DNA of 12,242 bases from an uncultured Kiritimatiellota bacterium (GTDB lineage: Bacteria; Verrucomicrobiota; Kiritimatiellia; RFP12; UBA1067), in contig CAKTZA010000086.1 in assembly GCA_934635045.1 (NCBI GenBank), forward strand, positions 1 through 12,242. The letters run 5' to 3'. The position numbers were made by a program, and so were the translations under genes. Under the pieces are notes generated by a model, which was not told the origin of the DNA, did no database searches, and was given only the letters and a program-made list of their open reading frames with translations. Shown here piece after piece: positions 1 to 6,618 of this stretch (positions are counted from its first letter, which is position 1; each line of letters starts with the position of its first letter).

Positions 1-2
1 TC

Positions 3-815
3 AAGGCCGTCGCGACCTTCACCGAGGAGGAAAGCGGCGAGGAGATCACGTCCGAGGCGACGCTGACGGCGGTCAAGATCATCATCACGCCCATTGTCAC
101 GCGAGAGGGCTTCCCGAATCGTCACAAGATGGGTGTGCGGGAAAGTTTTGTAGCCGAGGTTCGTCCAGAAGAAATCGCGAATACGGTGCGCTTGCCGGCA
201 GACTGGCTGTTGAGCACAGACGGTTCGGGTGGCTATACTTGCCCGATTCGTGCGTGCCAGGGAGGTCCTGATGTTGTGGTTGAAGGGGTTACCTACACGC
301 CCTGCCTGACAGTCATCGAGCCAACAGGCATTCTCTGTGTGTCAGGCTTCAACCGGTGCCGAGACGGATTCATTGCAATGGAACTCGAACCTTATCTCAC
401 ACCGTTGGACGTTTGTTTCTCCGGCATTCGGGTCATGGAAGTTCCGACGACGGATAATGTGCCGACTGGCTATTTTGCGAATCCACTTTTTGAGCCCATC
501 TGGAATCATACGAAAGCCCGTGGCGCCGGCGACTGGCATCGACCAGGATTTGACAACTATTTCTTTCGCGATGTTCCCAGTTTTGGCGACGCATGTCCTC
601 CTCCGCTTTCTCGTGGCGTAATTGACTGGCGCATTCCCTTGGCCTGGGGGACGGACACTGCAAAAGAGCCATGTGATGCCGTTGGTACGATTGGAACGAC
701 CTATCATCAGGTATTCACCTTGGAGGCTTCCGGAAGTTTGCGAATTGACAAGTTTACGCAGTGGATTGAATGTTCGGCAGAGGGTTTTGTCACGCATTCG
801 CCAGGAATACGATAA
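3..815 (+). CDS. C-terminal part of a large, probably exported protein of unknown family (5' partial)
   Basis: The frame is open from the first bases of the window, so the gene starts outside it; the first internal ATG at 129 is unlikely to be the start because the coding-like sequence continues upstream of it without a stop. The visible part is about 270 residues. It begins with a stretch rich in Thr, Glu and Val that reads like the end of an Ig-like beta domain, followed by a segment NRHKMGVRE. Aromatic- and Gly-rich sequence follows, with an IPLAWG motif and a TYHQVFTLEASG segment near the end. I have an impression of similar repeated exported proteins in gut Kiritimatiellae, but I cannot name a Pfam family and assign no function. 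Export is an inference from composition and from the lipoprotein gene 7 bp downstream, with which it probably forms an operon. It ends with TAA at 813-815. Confidence 0.72.
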   Translation, partial: KAVATFTEEESGEEITSEATLTAVKIIITPIVTREGFPNRHKMGVRESFVAEVRPEEIANTVRLPADWLLSTDGSGGYTCPIRACQGGPDVVVEGVTYTPCLTVIEPTGILCVSGFNRCRDGFIAMELEPYLTPLDVCFSGIRVMEVPTTDNVPTGYFANPLFEPIWNHTKARGAGDWHRPGFDNYFFRDVPSFGDACPPPLSRGVIDWRIPLAWGTDTAKEPCDAVGTIGTTYHQVFTLEASGSLRIDKFTQWIECSAEGFVTHSPGIR

Positions 816-822
816 CGCAAAT

Positions 823-2082
823 ATGAACAAGATGAACCGTCTGATGCTGTTGAGCCTCGTCATTTTCTGTCTCTTCCTTGTGGCCGGGTGTAAGCCCGCA
901 GCGCGAGAGGCCTGTGTGCCTGAAGACGTCATGACACAGAACGAAGTGCTGCACAATTGCCTGATGCGGGGGGGCGTTGGATTTGACCATCGTAAAAAAC
1001 AAGATGTAATTCGCCATTGCTTCATTGACATTGCAGATGCCGATGTGCGCAAGATGGCGGCAATATCGTTTGGCGTTATGCTGCTATCCATTGATCTGAA
1101 GAGGCTTCCCTACCGACAAAGAGAGGGCGCGACACGGGTTTATCGCGAATATCTGTATCTGGCCTTTGATATCATGAAGAAATGCGGCGTCGAGCCGCGT
1201 GTCGCGCTTGACTACTACTTCAATGGCCTGTCCAAATATCGTGACTCATGTCTTGATATCTCAGACAAAGACATTCTGCTCGGAGAGGCTTTCGAGGACT
1301 CTCGGTGGCGACATGATTGCGCGCGCAAGCTAAGGGACGATTACAAATTGACGCTGTCGATTTTCGAGCGGTTTTGGCTTCCTCACTTGTCGCGGGTTCT
1401 CCCATCCGAACTCCATGACGAGTTCAGGAAACGCCTAAATGCTTTCTCGGCCTTGCCGTCTCAGTCGGAGGATAGGTCCAGCGCGAGCAATGCGACGGAC
1501 GGCAGACAAATCGCAACCTTGCTTGCCGCCCAGACGAACGGCGCCGACACGGTTCGTGCGATTCGACATTGCATAGTTGAAATGCCGAAACTGTTGGATC
1601 GTCTGCCGACAGAAGAGGATCGCGCAAAATGGATAGGTCGATGGGAGGAGTCCCTTTGGCAACTGGGTGACGGCGCGAAATCGTATCGAGAAAAGATGAA
1701 TGTCATCTGCGCCGTGGAAGAGGCCGTGTTTGCCGTCAAGGCGGCGCGCGAGAAAAGTATGCCGAATTCCGAGGGCGTCTGGGAGGTCGTTGTCAGATGG
1801 CTTGACTGGTATGCCGCGCAGGTCGTCCGCGCGAAAACCGCCATCGGAGATCGGGAGTTCGTCGGCACTGAAGACGAAGGACAAGCGCGACAGGGGATAG
1901 TCTATACGCAACGGCACTTTCAGCGAGGCTTGCTCTCGATGTTCAGGAAGAAGTATCTCTATGCCATGAGGAATCGCTGGTTTCCCGAATTGGATGACAC
2001 CCTCTCTCCCGAACAGGCGGCATCAGTCAAAGCCAAGTTGACGGCTGCGGCAGAACGAATTGCTTCAAGACATCAAGACTGA
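823..2082 (+). CDS. Predicted lipoprotein of unknown function, 419 residues
   Basis: The chosen start is ATG 823, because it gives a textbook type II signal peptide. The N-terminus is MNKMNRL, a hydrophobic stretch fills about residues 7-21, and the lipobox VAGC has its lipidated Cys at residue 23. The same frame extends upstream to an ATG at 622, but that would bury the signal peptide inside the protein and overlap the previous gene. After the lipobox the protein is charged and mostly helical in character, with many Arg, Lys, Asp and Leu and no further membrane segment. It should be anchored on the outer face of the inner membrane or the inner face of the outer membrane. I recognise no catalytic motif. 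It follows the partial gene by 7 bp, so the two are probably translated from one message; the nearest AGGA (803-806) is too far upstream to be a good ribosome site, which suggests coupling. GC content is clearly lower than in the ATPase block. Confidence 0.8.
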   Translation: MNKMNRLMLLSLVIFCLFLVAGCKPAAREACVPEDVMTQNEVLHNCLMRGGVGFDHRKKQDVIRHCFIDIADADVRKMAAISFGVMLLSIDLKRLPYRQREGATRVYREYLYLAFDIMKKCGVEPRVALDYYFNGLSKYRDSCLDISDKDILLGEAFEDSRWRHDCARKLRDDYKLTLSIFERFWLPHLSRVLPSELHDEFRKRLNAFSALPSQSEDRSSASNATDGRQIATLLAAQTNGADTVRAIRHCIVEMPKLLDRLPTEEDRAKWIGRWEESLWQLGDGAKSYREKMNVICAVEEAVFAVKAAREKSMPNSEGVWEVVVRWLDWYAAQVVRAKTAIGDREFVGTEDEGQARQGIVYTQRHFQRGLLSMFRKKYLYAMRNRWFPELDDTLSPEQAASVKAKLTAAAERIASRHQD

Positions 2083-2108
2083 AGAAGTCTCTTCAATTTA
2101 TCTTGATG
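2071..2108 (+). terminator. Hairpin at the end of the lipoprotein gene, possible terminator
   Basis: CATCAAGA (2071-2078) pairs with TCTTGATG (2101-2108), and inside it TGAAGA (2080-2085) pairs with TCTTCA (2090-2095) around the loop AGTC. The stop codon TGA (2080-2082) lies in the inner stem. There is no run of T after it, so it could be a Rho-dependent or weak terminator, or a 3'-end stabiliser. The pairing is visible; the role is inferred. Confidence 0.45.
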
Positions 2109-2306
2109 GAGTGAAACTAACGAATCGAGCCGTTCGCGCGGCCTGTCTGCGGATTCTTCCTTCCTGTGCACACTTAATCCTCGTTGCACCTCGAGGCGGA
2201 CGGGGCCGACCAGTCCGGCCGGCTGGAGCGGATCGTCCTTCGCATACGGTCGGCAGGTCGTGGTCCAAAGCACGACTTGCTGTTGGTCGCGCATGGGAAC
2301 GGCTCT

Positions 2307-2336
2307 TTGCGTGTTGTCGTGCAAGAGAGATATGAT
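2307..2336 (+). promoter_or_regulatory. Candidate sigma70-type promoter for the 54-residue gene
   Basis: TTGCGT (2307-2312) and TATGAT (2331-2336) are separated by 18 bp. Transcription would begin near 2343 and leave only a very short leader before the ATG at 2354. The stretch from the previous hairpin (2109) to here holds no gene that I can support. Confidence 0.4.
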
Positions 2337-2353
2337 TCTTTCATGGAGGGAAT

Positions 2354-2518
2354 ATGCCTGAAATCGTCGAAAGAATGACTCGCATCGGAAACAAGGCCGT
2401 TCATGCCGCACAGGACGAGAACAGGCGCAAGGGCATCGCGAACGTGTATGTCCTCAATGGAAAGACAGTCTGGCAACTGCCTGACGGCACCGTAACCTCG
2501 GTTCGGCCATCTGCTTGA
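2354..2518 (+). CDS. Small conserved-looking protein, 54 residues, function unknown
   Basis: ATG at 2354 and TGA at 2516-2518 enclose 54 residues. The start is supported by GGAGGG at 2345-2350, slightly close at 3-4 nt, and by a promoter-like pair just upstream. The N-terminal half (EIVERMTRIGNKAVHAAQ) should form an amphipathic helix. It continues as ENRRKGI, then NVYVLNGKTVWQLPDGTV, which looks like two short beta strands joined by a turn at Asn-Gly. I have the impression that small proteins with this helix plus 'GI-NVY--NGK---LPDG' layout recur in gut bacteria, some next to toxin-like genes. I cannot name the family or confirm this from sequence alone. No partner gene lies beside it here: it stands alone and converges on the XylR-like regulator. 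An antitoxin-like or regulatory role is only a guess. Confidence 0.62.
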   Translation: MPEIVERMTRIGNKAVHAAQDENRRKGIANVYVLNGKTVWQLPDGTVTSVRPSA

Positions 2519-2570
2519 AGCAGTCGACCGAAAGCGGCTTCACACTCACGGCTCAAAGCCGCTGCGGTCG
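2511..2570. terminator. Two hairpins between converging genes, likely bidirectional terminator
   Basis: A 13-bp palindrome CTGCTTGAAGCAG (2511-2523) covers the end of the small gene. A longer hairpin follows: CGACCG (2525-2530) pairs with CGGTCG (2565-2570), and AGCGGCTT (2533-2540) pairs with AAGCCGCT (2556-2563). The stop of the XylR-like gene (2546-2548) lies in its loop. Neither side has a good T run, so termination may depend on Rho or on the structure alone. The pairing is seen directly; the role is inferred from the convergent layout. Confidence 0.5.
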
Positions 2571-3745
2571 CCCTGCGCACGGAAAGCGCTCGGCGTCAGG
2601 CCCAGTTCCCGCCTGAAGCACAGGCAGAAGTACTGCTGGGTGCGGAAGCCCGCCTGCGCGGCCACGTCGGACAGCGGCAAGTCGGTCGCGCACAGGAGCC
2701 GTTCGGCGAGTTCAAGGCGGGCGGACATGATCTCCCGCTGGATCGAGGAGCCGATCTTGTCGCGAAAGGCGCCCTGCACCGTGGAATAGGAAAGCCCCAC
2801 GTGCGCCGCGACTTCCGATGCCGTCAGGGATTTCGCCGTGTCGGCGCGGATATAGGACAGCGCCTCGGCGAGGAACGGCGGCTCGACGGCATAGACCGCC
2901 GTGGAGTTGCGCGCCACCACGCCGCGCGGCGGCACCAGGACGGTCGAGCCGTCGGCGGCGCGCGTGCCGTGCAGGATCTCGTCCAGCATCTCCGCCGCGC
3001 GGCGTCCCGTCTCGAAGGTCGCCGTGTCGACGCTGCTCAGGGACGGGCTCGTCAGCAGGCACGGCACGACGTCGTTGTCCGCGCCCAACAGCGCTACGTC
3101 CTTCGGCACGGACAGCCCCGCCCGCCAGCAGATCTCGGAGAGCTGCCATGCGCGGAGGTCGTTCGCGCAGAAAACGGCGACCGGCTTGGGCAGTTCTCGA
3201 AGCCAGCGCGCAATCGCCGCCGCGTCCGCCGGCAGCGTAAACCGCTCGTGCAGCACGTCGCGGAGGAGCGCGCGCCGCCGACCGCCCGATTTCGTCAGGT
3301 AGGCCGAGCAGTCGAAATGCGCACGCGCCAAGGCCGCCCGGTAGACGGCCAGCCGCACGTCCGAGAACATGAGCCCCTGCCAGCCGCAGAAGGCGAAATG
3401 GCGGAAGTAGTGCGAAACGAAGTGCCGCACCACGAGTTCGCCGCACGCGGCATGGTCGGCCCCGACCTGCACGGTCGAGGGGAAGCGTCCATCGACCATG
3501 AGGTTGACGATCGGACGCCCCGTCGACAAAAGCCGCTCGGCCGCGCGCGCGTCGCTCACGCTCCAAAGGAATCCGTCAAACGCCTTCAGGTCGTTGGCGG
3601 ACGGCAAGAGGCCGTCGAACATGGTGATGCGCCAGTCCGGATGCGTCTGCGCATACGAACAGACGCCCTCGCAGACGCGGCGACCCCATCCGCGACTGTG
3701 CTCGACCGACACGGCGATGCGAAGGGGGCGGCGCGGCGGACGCAT
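2546..3745 (-). CDS. XylR-like transcription regulator (LacI-type sensor plus AraC helix-turn-helix), 399 residues
   Basis: The start is the ATG at 3745-3743, whose A is also the last base of the subunit A stop (TGATG). The same frame runs much further upstream, but there it is only an off-frame reading of subunit A. Residues about 8-285 form a periplasmic-binding-protein-like sensor of the LacI/XylR type, with FCANDLRAW at 192-200 and GADNDVVPCLLTSPSLSSVD at 221-240, the ligand-domain signature of this family. Residues about 291-393 are an AraC-type DNA-binding domain with two helix-turn-helix units; the end (LSDVAAQAGFRTQQYF, then the LGLTPSAFR motif) is typical. The length matches E. coli XylR. 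Such proteins sense a sugar in the cytoplasm and activate catabolic genes. The ligand here is unknown; the nearby glycosidase genes are plausible targets. Its location at the end of an ATPase transcript is unusual. A weak AAGG precedes the start, so translation probably depends on ribosomes finishing subunit A. Confidence 0.92.
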   Translation of the reverse strand: MRPPRRPLRIAVSVEHSRGWGRRVCEGVCSYAQTHPDWRITMFDGLLPSANDLKAFDGFLWSVSDARAAERLLSTGRPIVNLMVDGRFPSTVQVGADHAACGELVVRHFVSHYFRHFAFCGWQGLMFSDVRLAVYRAALARAHFDCSAYLTKSGGRRRALLRDVLHERFTLPADAAAIARWLRELPKPVAVFCANDLRAWQLSEICWRAGLSVPKDVALLGADNDVVPCLLTSPSLSSVDTATFETGRRAAEMLDEILHGTRAADGSTVLVPPRGVVARNSTAVYAVEPPFLAEALSYIRADTAKSLTASEVAAHVGLSYSTVQGAFRDKIGSSIQREIMSARLELAERLLCATDLPLSDVAAQAGFRTQQYFCLCFRRELGLTPSAFRAQGDRSGFEP

Positions 3746-5499
3746 CAGGCCTTTTCGATCTTCTCGACCAGCGTCGCCTGAAGCGTCTTGAACGCGGGCG
3801 CGTCCATCGCCTTGTCGTTCCAGTCGATGAACGTCTGCTGAAGATCCATGAAGAACGCGCGCGCCTGGTCCTTCTCGGTGAAGGAGTAGGTCGCGAGCAG
3901 CGCCTTCTCGACGACGTCGAACATGAGGCGCTGGCGCGCGACCGGCGTCGTCGCGTCCGCCTCGCTGAAGGCGTTCTGCTGCAGATACACCGCGTCGAGG
4001 AACTCGGCCTTCAGGTAGGTCGTGAAGTCTTCGAGGGACGTGCCCTCCTCGCCGACGACCTTCATCATCTGGCCGACTTCGCTGCCCTTGCGCAGGATCG
4101 CGCGCGCCCGTTCGACGCGGCCTTGCTCGATGACCGAGTTGTAGTGGCTCCACGAGTCGAGCGGATCGATCGCCGGATAGCGGCGCGCGTCCGACCGCGC
4201 ACGCGAGAGGCCGTGGAAGCCGCCGACGACCTTCAGCGTCGCCTGCGTGACGGGCTCGTCGAAGTTGCCGCCCGCCGGCGAGACCGTGCCGCCGATCGTG
4301 ACCGAGCCCGTCGCGCCGCTGCGGAGGCGCACGCGGCCCGCGCGCTCGTAGAACGCCGCGATGCGCGACTCCAGGTAGGCCGGGAACGCCTCCTCGCCCG
4401 GAATCTCCTCCAGACGGCCCGAAAGCTCGCGCATCGCCTGCGCCCAGCGCGAGGTCGAGTCCGCGAGGACGAGCACGTTGAGCCCCATCTGGCGGAAGTA
4501 CTCCGCGATCGTCACGGCCGTGTAGACGGACGCCTCGCGCGAGGCGACCGGCATCGACGACGTGTTGCAGATGATGACCGTGCGCTTCATGAGCGACTGG
4601 CCCGTCTTCGGGTCGACGATCTCCGGGAACTCCTTCAGCGTCTCGACGACCTCGCCCGCGCGCTCGCCGCACGCGGCGGAGATCACGACGTCGACCTTCG
4701 CGTAGCGCGCCGTCGTCTGCTGGAGAACCGTCTTGCCCGCGCCGAACGGGCCCGGAATGCAGTACGTGCCGCCGACGGCGACGGGGAAGAACGTGTCGAT
4801 CGTGCGCACTGTCGTCTCCAGCGTCTCCTCCGGAGCGAGGCGCTCGACGAAGCACTTGATCGGCACCTTCACCGGCCAGCGCTGGAGCATCGTGACGGGG
4901 ACGTCCTTCCCGGCCGCGTCCGTCAGCGTCGCGACCGTCTCCGTCACGGTGTAGTCGCCGGCGGGGGCGACCGCCTTCACCGTGTAGACGCCGCGAAACG
5001 CGAACGGCACCATGATCTTGTGGCCCGGCATCGTCTTGTTGTCGAAGATACCCTCCGTGACCCATCCGAGGAAGTCGCCCGCGCGCACGCGGTCGCCGGG
5101 TGTCGCGAGCGGATGGAAGTCCCACTTGCGGTCGCGCGGCAGACCCGGCAGGTAGAGCCCGCGCTGGAGGAAGAACGCCGCGTCCTTCGAGATCTTGCCG
5201 GCCTCCTGCGCGAGGTCGGCGAGCGGGTTCTGCAGACCGTCGTAGACCTGCGCGAGCAGGCCCGGCCCAAGTTCCGCCGCGAGCAGCTCGCCCGTGAACT
5301 CGACCTCCGTGCCGACTTCGAGATCCGTCGTGGACTCGAAGACCTGCAGGTCGCACTTCTCGCCGCGCACGCGCACGATCTCGGCCATCAGGCGCTTGTC
5401 GCCCAGTTTCGCGTAGCCGACCTCGTTCTGCGCCACCGCGCCGTCGAAGCGGACGGTGATCATGTTTCCGTTGACACCCGTGATTTTGCCTGTTGTCAT
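3745..5499 (-). CDS. atpA: V-type ATP synthase/ATPase catalytic subunit A, 584 residues
   Basis: This is the nucleotide-hydrolysing subunit of the cytoplasmic V1 head, which couples ATP to proton or sodium movement. The N-terminal barrel (residues about 4-70) is followed by the A-specific insert with PGLPRDRKWDFHP near 118-130. The P-loop GPFGAGKT lies at 250-257 (Lys256, Thr257), and the GER motif at 278-280 carries the likely catalytic Glu279. NTSSMPVASREASVYT spans 312-327, and LADSTSRWAQAMRE near 345-358 carries the Walker B Asp347. Length and C-terminus look complete. The start ATG 5499 matches the family N-terminus (MTTGKITGVNG), although no ribosome site is visible before it. It lies 46 bp after the DUF2764 gene across a tandem 8-bp repeat. 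Subunit B, its obligate partner, normally follows but is not in this window; the next gene is a regulator overlapping by one base. Confidence 0.97.
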   Translation of the reverse strand: MTTGKITGVNGNMITVRFDGAVAQNEVGYAKLGDKRLMAEIVRVRGEKCDLQVFESTTDLEVGTEVEFTGELLAAELGPGLLAQVYDGLQNPLADLAQEAGKISKDAAFFLQRGLYLPGLPRDRKWDFHPLATPGDRVRAGDFLGWVTEGIFDNKTMPGHKIMVPFAFRGVYTVKAVAPAGDYTVTETVATLTDAAGKDVPVTMLQRWPVKVPIKCFVERLAPEETLETTVRTIDTFFPVAVGGTYCIPGPFGAGKTVLQQTTARYAKVDVVISAACGERAGEVVETLKEFPEIVDPKTGQSLMKRTVIICNTSSMPVASREASVYTAVTIAEYFRQMGLNVLVLADSTSRWAQAMRELSGRLEEIPGEEAFPAYLESRIAAFYERAGRVRLRSGATGSVTIGGTVSPAGGNFDEPVTQATLKVVGGFHGLSRARSDARRYPAIDPLDSWSHYNSVIEQGRVERARAILRKGSEVGQMMKVVGEEGTSLEDFTTYLKAEFLDAVYLQQNAFSEADATTPVARQRLMFDVVEKALLATYSFTEKDQARAFFMDLQQTFIDWNDKAMDAPAFKTLQATLVEKIEKA

Positions 5500-5508
5500 A
5501 AGAAATAA

Positions 5509-5540
5509 TCGAATTGTCGAATGGTCGAATAATCGAATGG
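5509..5540. repeat. Four tandem copies of an 8-bp unit TCGAATNN
   Basis: TCGAATTG, TCGAATGG, TCGAATAA and TCGAATGG follow each other without a break; a degenerate fifth unit may lie at 5501-5508. This is the only AT-rich island inside the GC-rich ATPase cluster and fills most of the gap before subunit A. It could be an RNA processing or regulatory site, or a simple slippage repeat. Confidence 0.75.
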
Positions 5541-5545
5541 TGTTT

Positions 5546-5995
5546 CTAAAACGCGCGTTTCGTCTCGGCCGTCAGCTGGTCGAACGCGGCGTTGCCGGCG
5601 GCGGTCGAGATCTTCGCCCGCCGAAGCGCGATCTTGAAGCGAATCGCGTAGGTCGCGAGCGCGCCCTGGCCGAGCGGACTCGTCGGCGGCGTCAGCTCCC
5701 CGGCGGCGTCCCACCAGACGCGATCCAGCAGCTCGTCGCGCTTCAGCACGTCCTTCTCCTGAAAGCACGCGAGCACGCGGTTCTTCCAGTAGAGCGAGCA
5801 GCCGTCCGCCGTATGGCGGAACTTCTCGCCGCCGCCGCGCGCCTCGGCCATCGCGTTCCGAAGCTGCGTTTCGAGATCCGTCCACGCGGACGGGATCTCG
5901 ACGTCGCCGAGCGACGCGAACTTCTCCCACGTGAGCGCGGGCGGTTCGCCGAACCGCAGCGCCGGAAGGCTCGCGACGATGTAGTCGATGCTCAT
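5546..5995 (-). CDS. DUF2764 family protein, V-ATPase-associated, short form (149 residues)
   Basis: The N-terminus (DYIVASLPAL, then a Pro-Pro-Ala-Leu-Thr stretch and Trp-Glu-Lys-Phe) matches the start of the DUF2764 proteins encoded between V-ATPase subunits E and A in Bacteroidetes, Chlamydiae and spirochaetes. The position here is exactly that. Its biochemical role is not established; it is presumed to act in assembly or as an extra stalk component. The start overlaps the stop of subunit E by four bases (ATGA, 5992-5995), with no ribosome site of its own, so translation is coupled. At 149 residues it is clearly shorter than the versions I remember (roughly 200-270), though a central YWKNRVLACFQEKDVLKRDELLDRVWWD-type segment (near residues 69-96) is kept. 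A shortened C-terminal half or a lineage-specific compact form are both possible. No frameshift is obvious. Confidence 0.8.
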   Translation of the reverse strand: MSIDYIVASLPALRFGEPPALTWEKFASLGDVEIPSAWTDLETQLRNAMAEARGGGEKFRHTADGCSLYWKNRVLACFQEKDVLKRDELLDRVWWDAAGELTPPTSPLGQGALATYAIRFKIALRRAKISTAAGNAAFDQLTAETKRAF

Positions 5996-6558
5996 TTGAG
6001 GAGCGCGGCCAAGTCGGGACGCAGGCGCTTGGCGAGTTCGGCGGCGATGACCTCGCCCGTGAAGGCGTGTTCGACGCGGCCGCCGTCGAGGCGGACGGCG
6101 AAGCCCGTGCCGAGCGCGTCGTCCGTCACGACCGTGAAGTCCTTCAGCGCGGCGGCCTGCGCCTTGAGCGCGGCGGCGAGCTTCGCGCCCGCGACGATCT
6201 CGCCGGGGCCCGTCAGGTCGCGAATCGCGGCGGCGACAAGCTCCGTCGCCGTCTTCCCGTCCGCCAGCGCGGCGTCGACGTCCTGCGCGAGCAGCTTCTC
6301 CAGAAGCGCCGTCACGGCCTCCTTCACGCCGAGCACGACATCGCGCGCGGCCTGTTTCACCGTCTCCGCCGCGCGAGCCTGATAGTCGGCGGCGGCCTTT
6401 TCGGCGGACGCCTTCGCCTGTGCGGCGGCGGCCTCGGCCTCCTTCACGATCGCGGCGGCCTTCGCCTCGGCGTCACCGACGAGGCGCGCAGCCTCGGCGT
6501 TCGCCTTCTCGACGCCGTCGCGGTTGATTTTCTCCAGCAGTCCCTGCAGGTCTTCCAT
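5992..6558 (-). CDS. atpE: V-type ATP synthase/ATPase subunit E (peripheral stalk), 188 residues
   Basis: Subunit E forms, with its partner, the peripheral stalk that holds the V1 head against rotation. The start is ATG 6558 (MEDLQGLLEKI), 8 nt after AGGAG. The frame stays open to 6678, but that extension crosses the promoter and would add about 40 unlikely residues. Residues about 10-110 are an Ala/Glu/Lys-rich heptad-like region (LVGDAEAKAAAIVKEAEAAA and so on) expected to form a long coiled coil. The C-terminal part from about 110 forms the compact head domain, with TGFAVRLDGGRVEHAFTGEV near 152-171. The very Ala-rich coil gives weak family specificity by itself, so the call relies on its position as first gene before DUF2764 and subunit A, on length, and on the C-terminal pattern. 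It is the first gene of the transcript from the promoter at 6590-6618. Confidence 0.88.
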   Translation of the reverse strand: MEDLQGLLEKINRDGVEKANAEAARLVGDAEAKAAAIVKEAEAAAAQAKASAEKAAADYQARAAETVKQAARDVVLGVKEAVTALLEKLLAQDVDAALADGKTATELVAAAIRDLTGPGEIVAGAKLAAALKAQAAALKDFTVVTDDALGTGFAVRLDGGRVEHAFTGEVIAAELAKRLRPDLAALLK

Positions 6559-6566
6559 TCGTGGCA

Positions 6567-6571
6567 CTCCT
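6567..6571 (-). promoter_or_regulatory. Ribosome binding site that fixes the subunit E start
   Basis: AGGAG on the minus strand lies 8 nt before ATG 6558. It selects this ATG over the upstream in-frame codons and is the only strong ribosome site in the ATPase cluster. Confidence 0.8.
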
Positions 6572-6589
6572 ATCCTTAAATTAGATGTG

Positions 6590-6618
6590 ATTATATTATT
6601 TTGCCGCGCGCAGGTCAA
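6590..6618 (-). promoter_or_regulatory. Strong sigma70-type promoter of the V-ATPase cluster
   Basis: TTGACC (6618-6613) and TATAAT (6595-6590) are separated by exactly 17 bp on the minus strand, with an A-rich segment just before the -10. It gives a leader of roughly 25 nt before subunit E. The stop codon of the broken gene upstream (6615-6617) lies inside the -35 box, so the debris of the duplication reaches right up to the promoter. Confidence 0.82.

Noticed and set aside
3746..5356. A very long minus-strand frame continuous with the XylR-like gene, giving about 936 residues
   Set aside because: The part above 3745 lies in subunit A in another frame and is Arg/Gly-rich without domains; high GC content makes such frames long by chance. 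The regulator alone has the family length.
4123..5508. A 461-codon + strand frame opposite subunit A
   Set aside because: It is the mirror of a well-supported conserved gene, is made mostly of Arg, Asp, Leu and Val, and has no domain pattern.
5509..5540. The 8-bp tandem repeat as a CRISPR array
   Set aside because: The units are far too short, have no spacers, and no cas gene is nearby.
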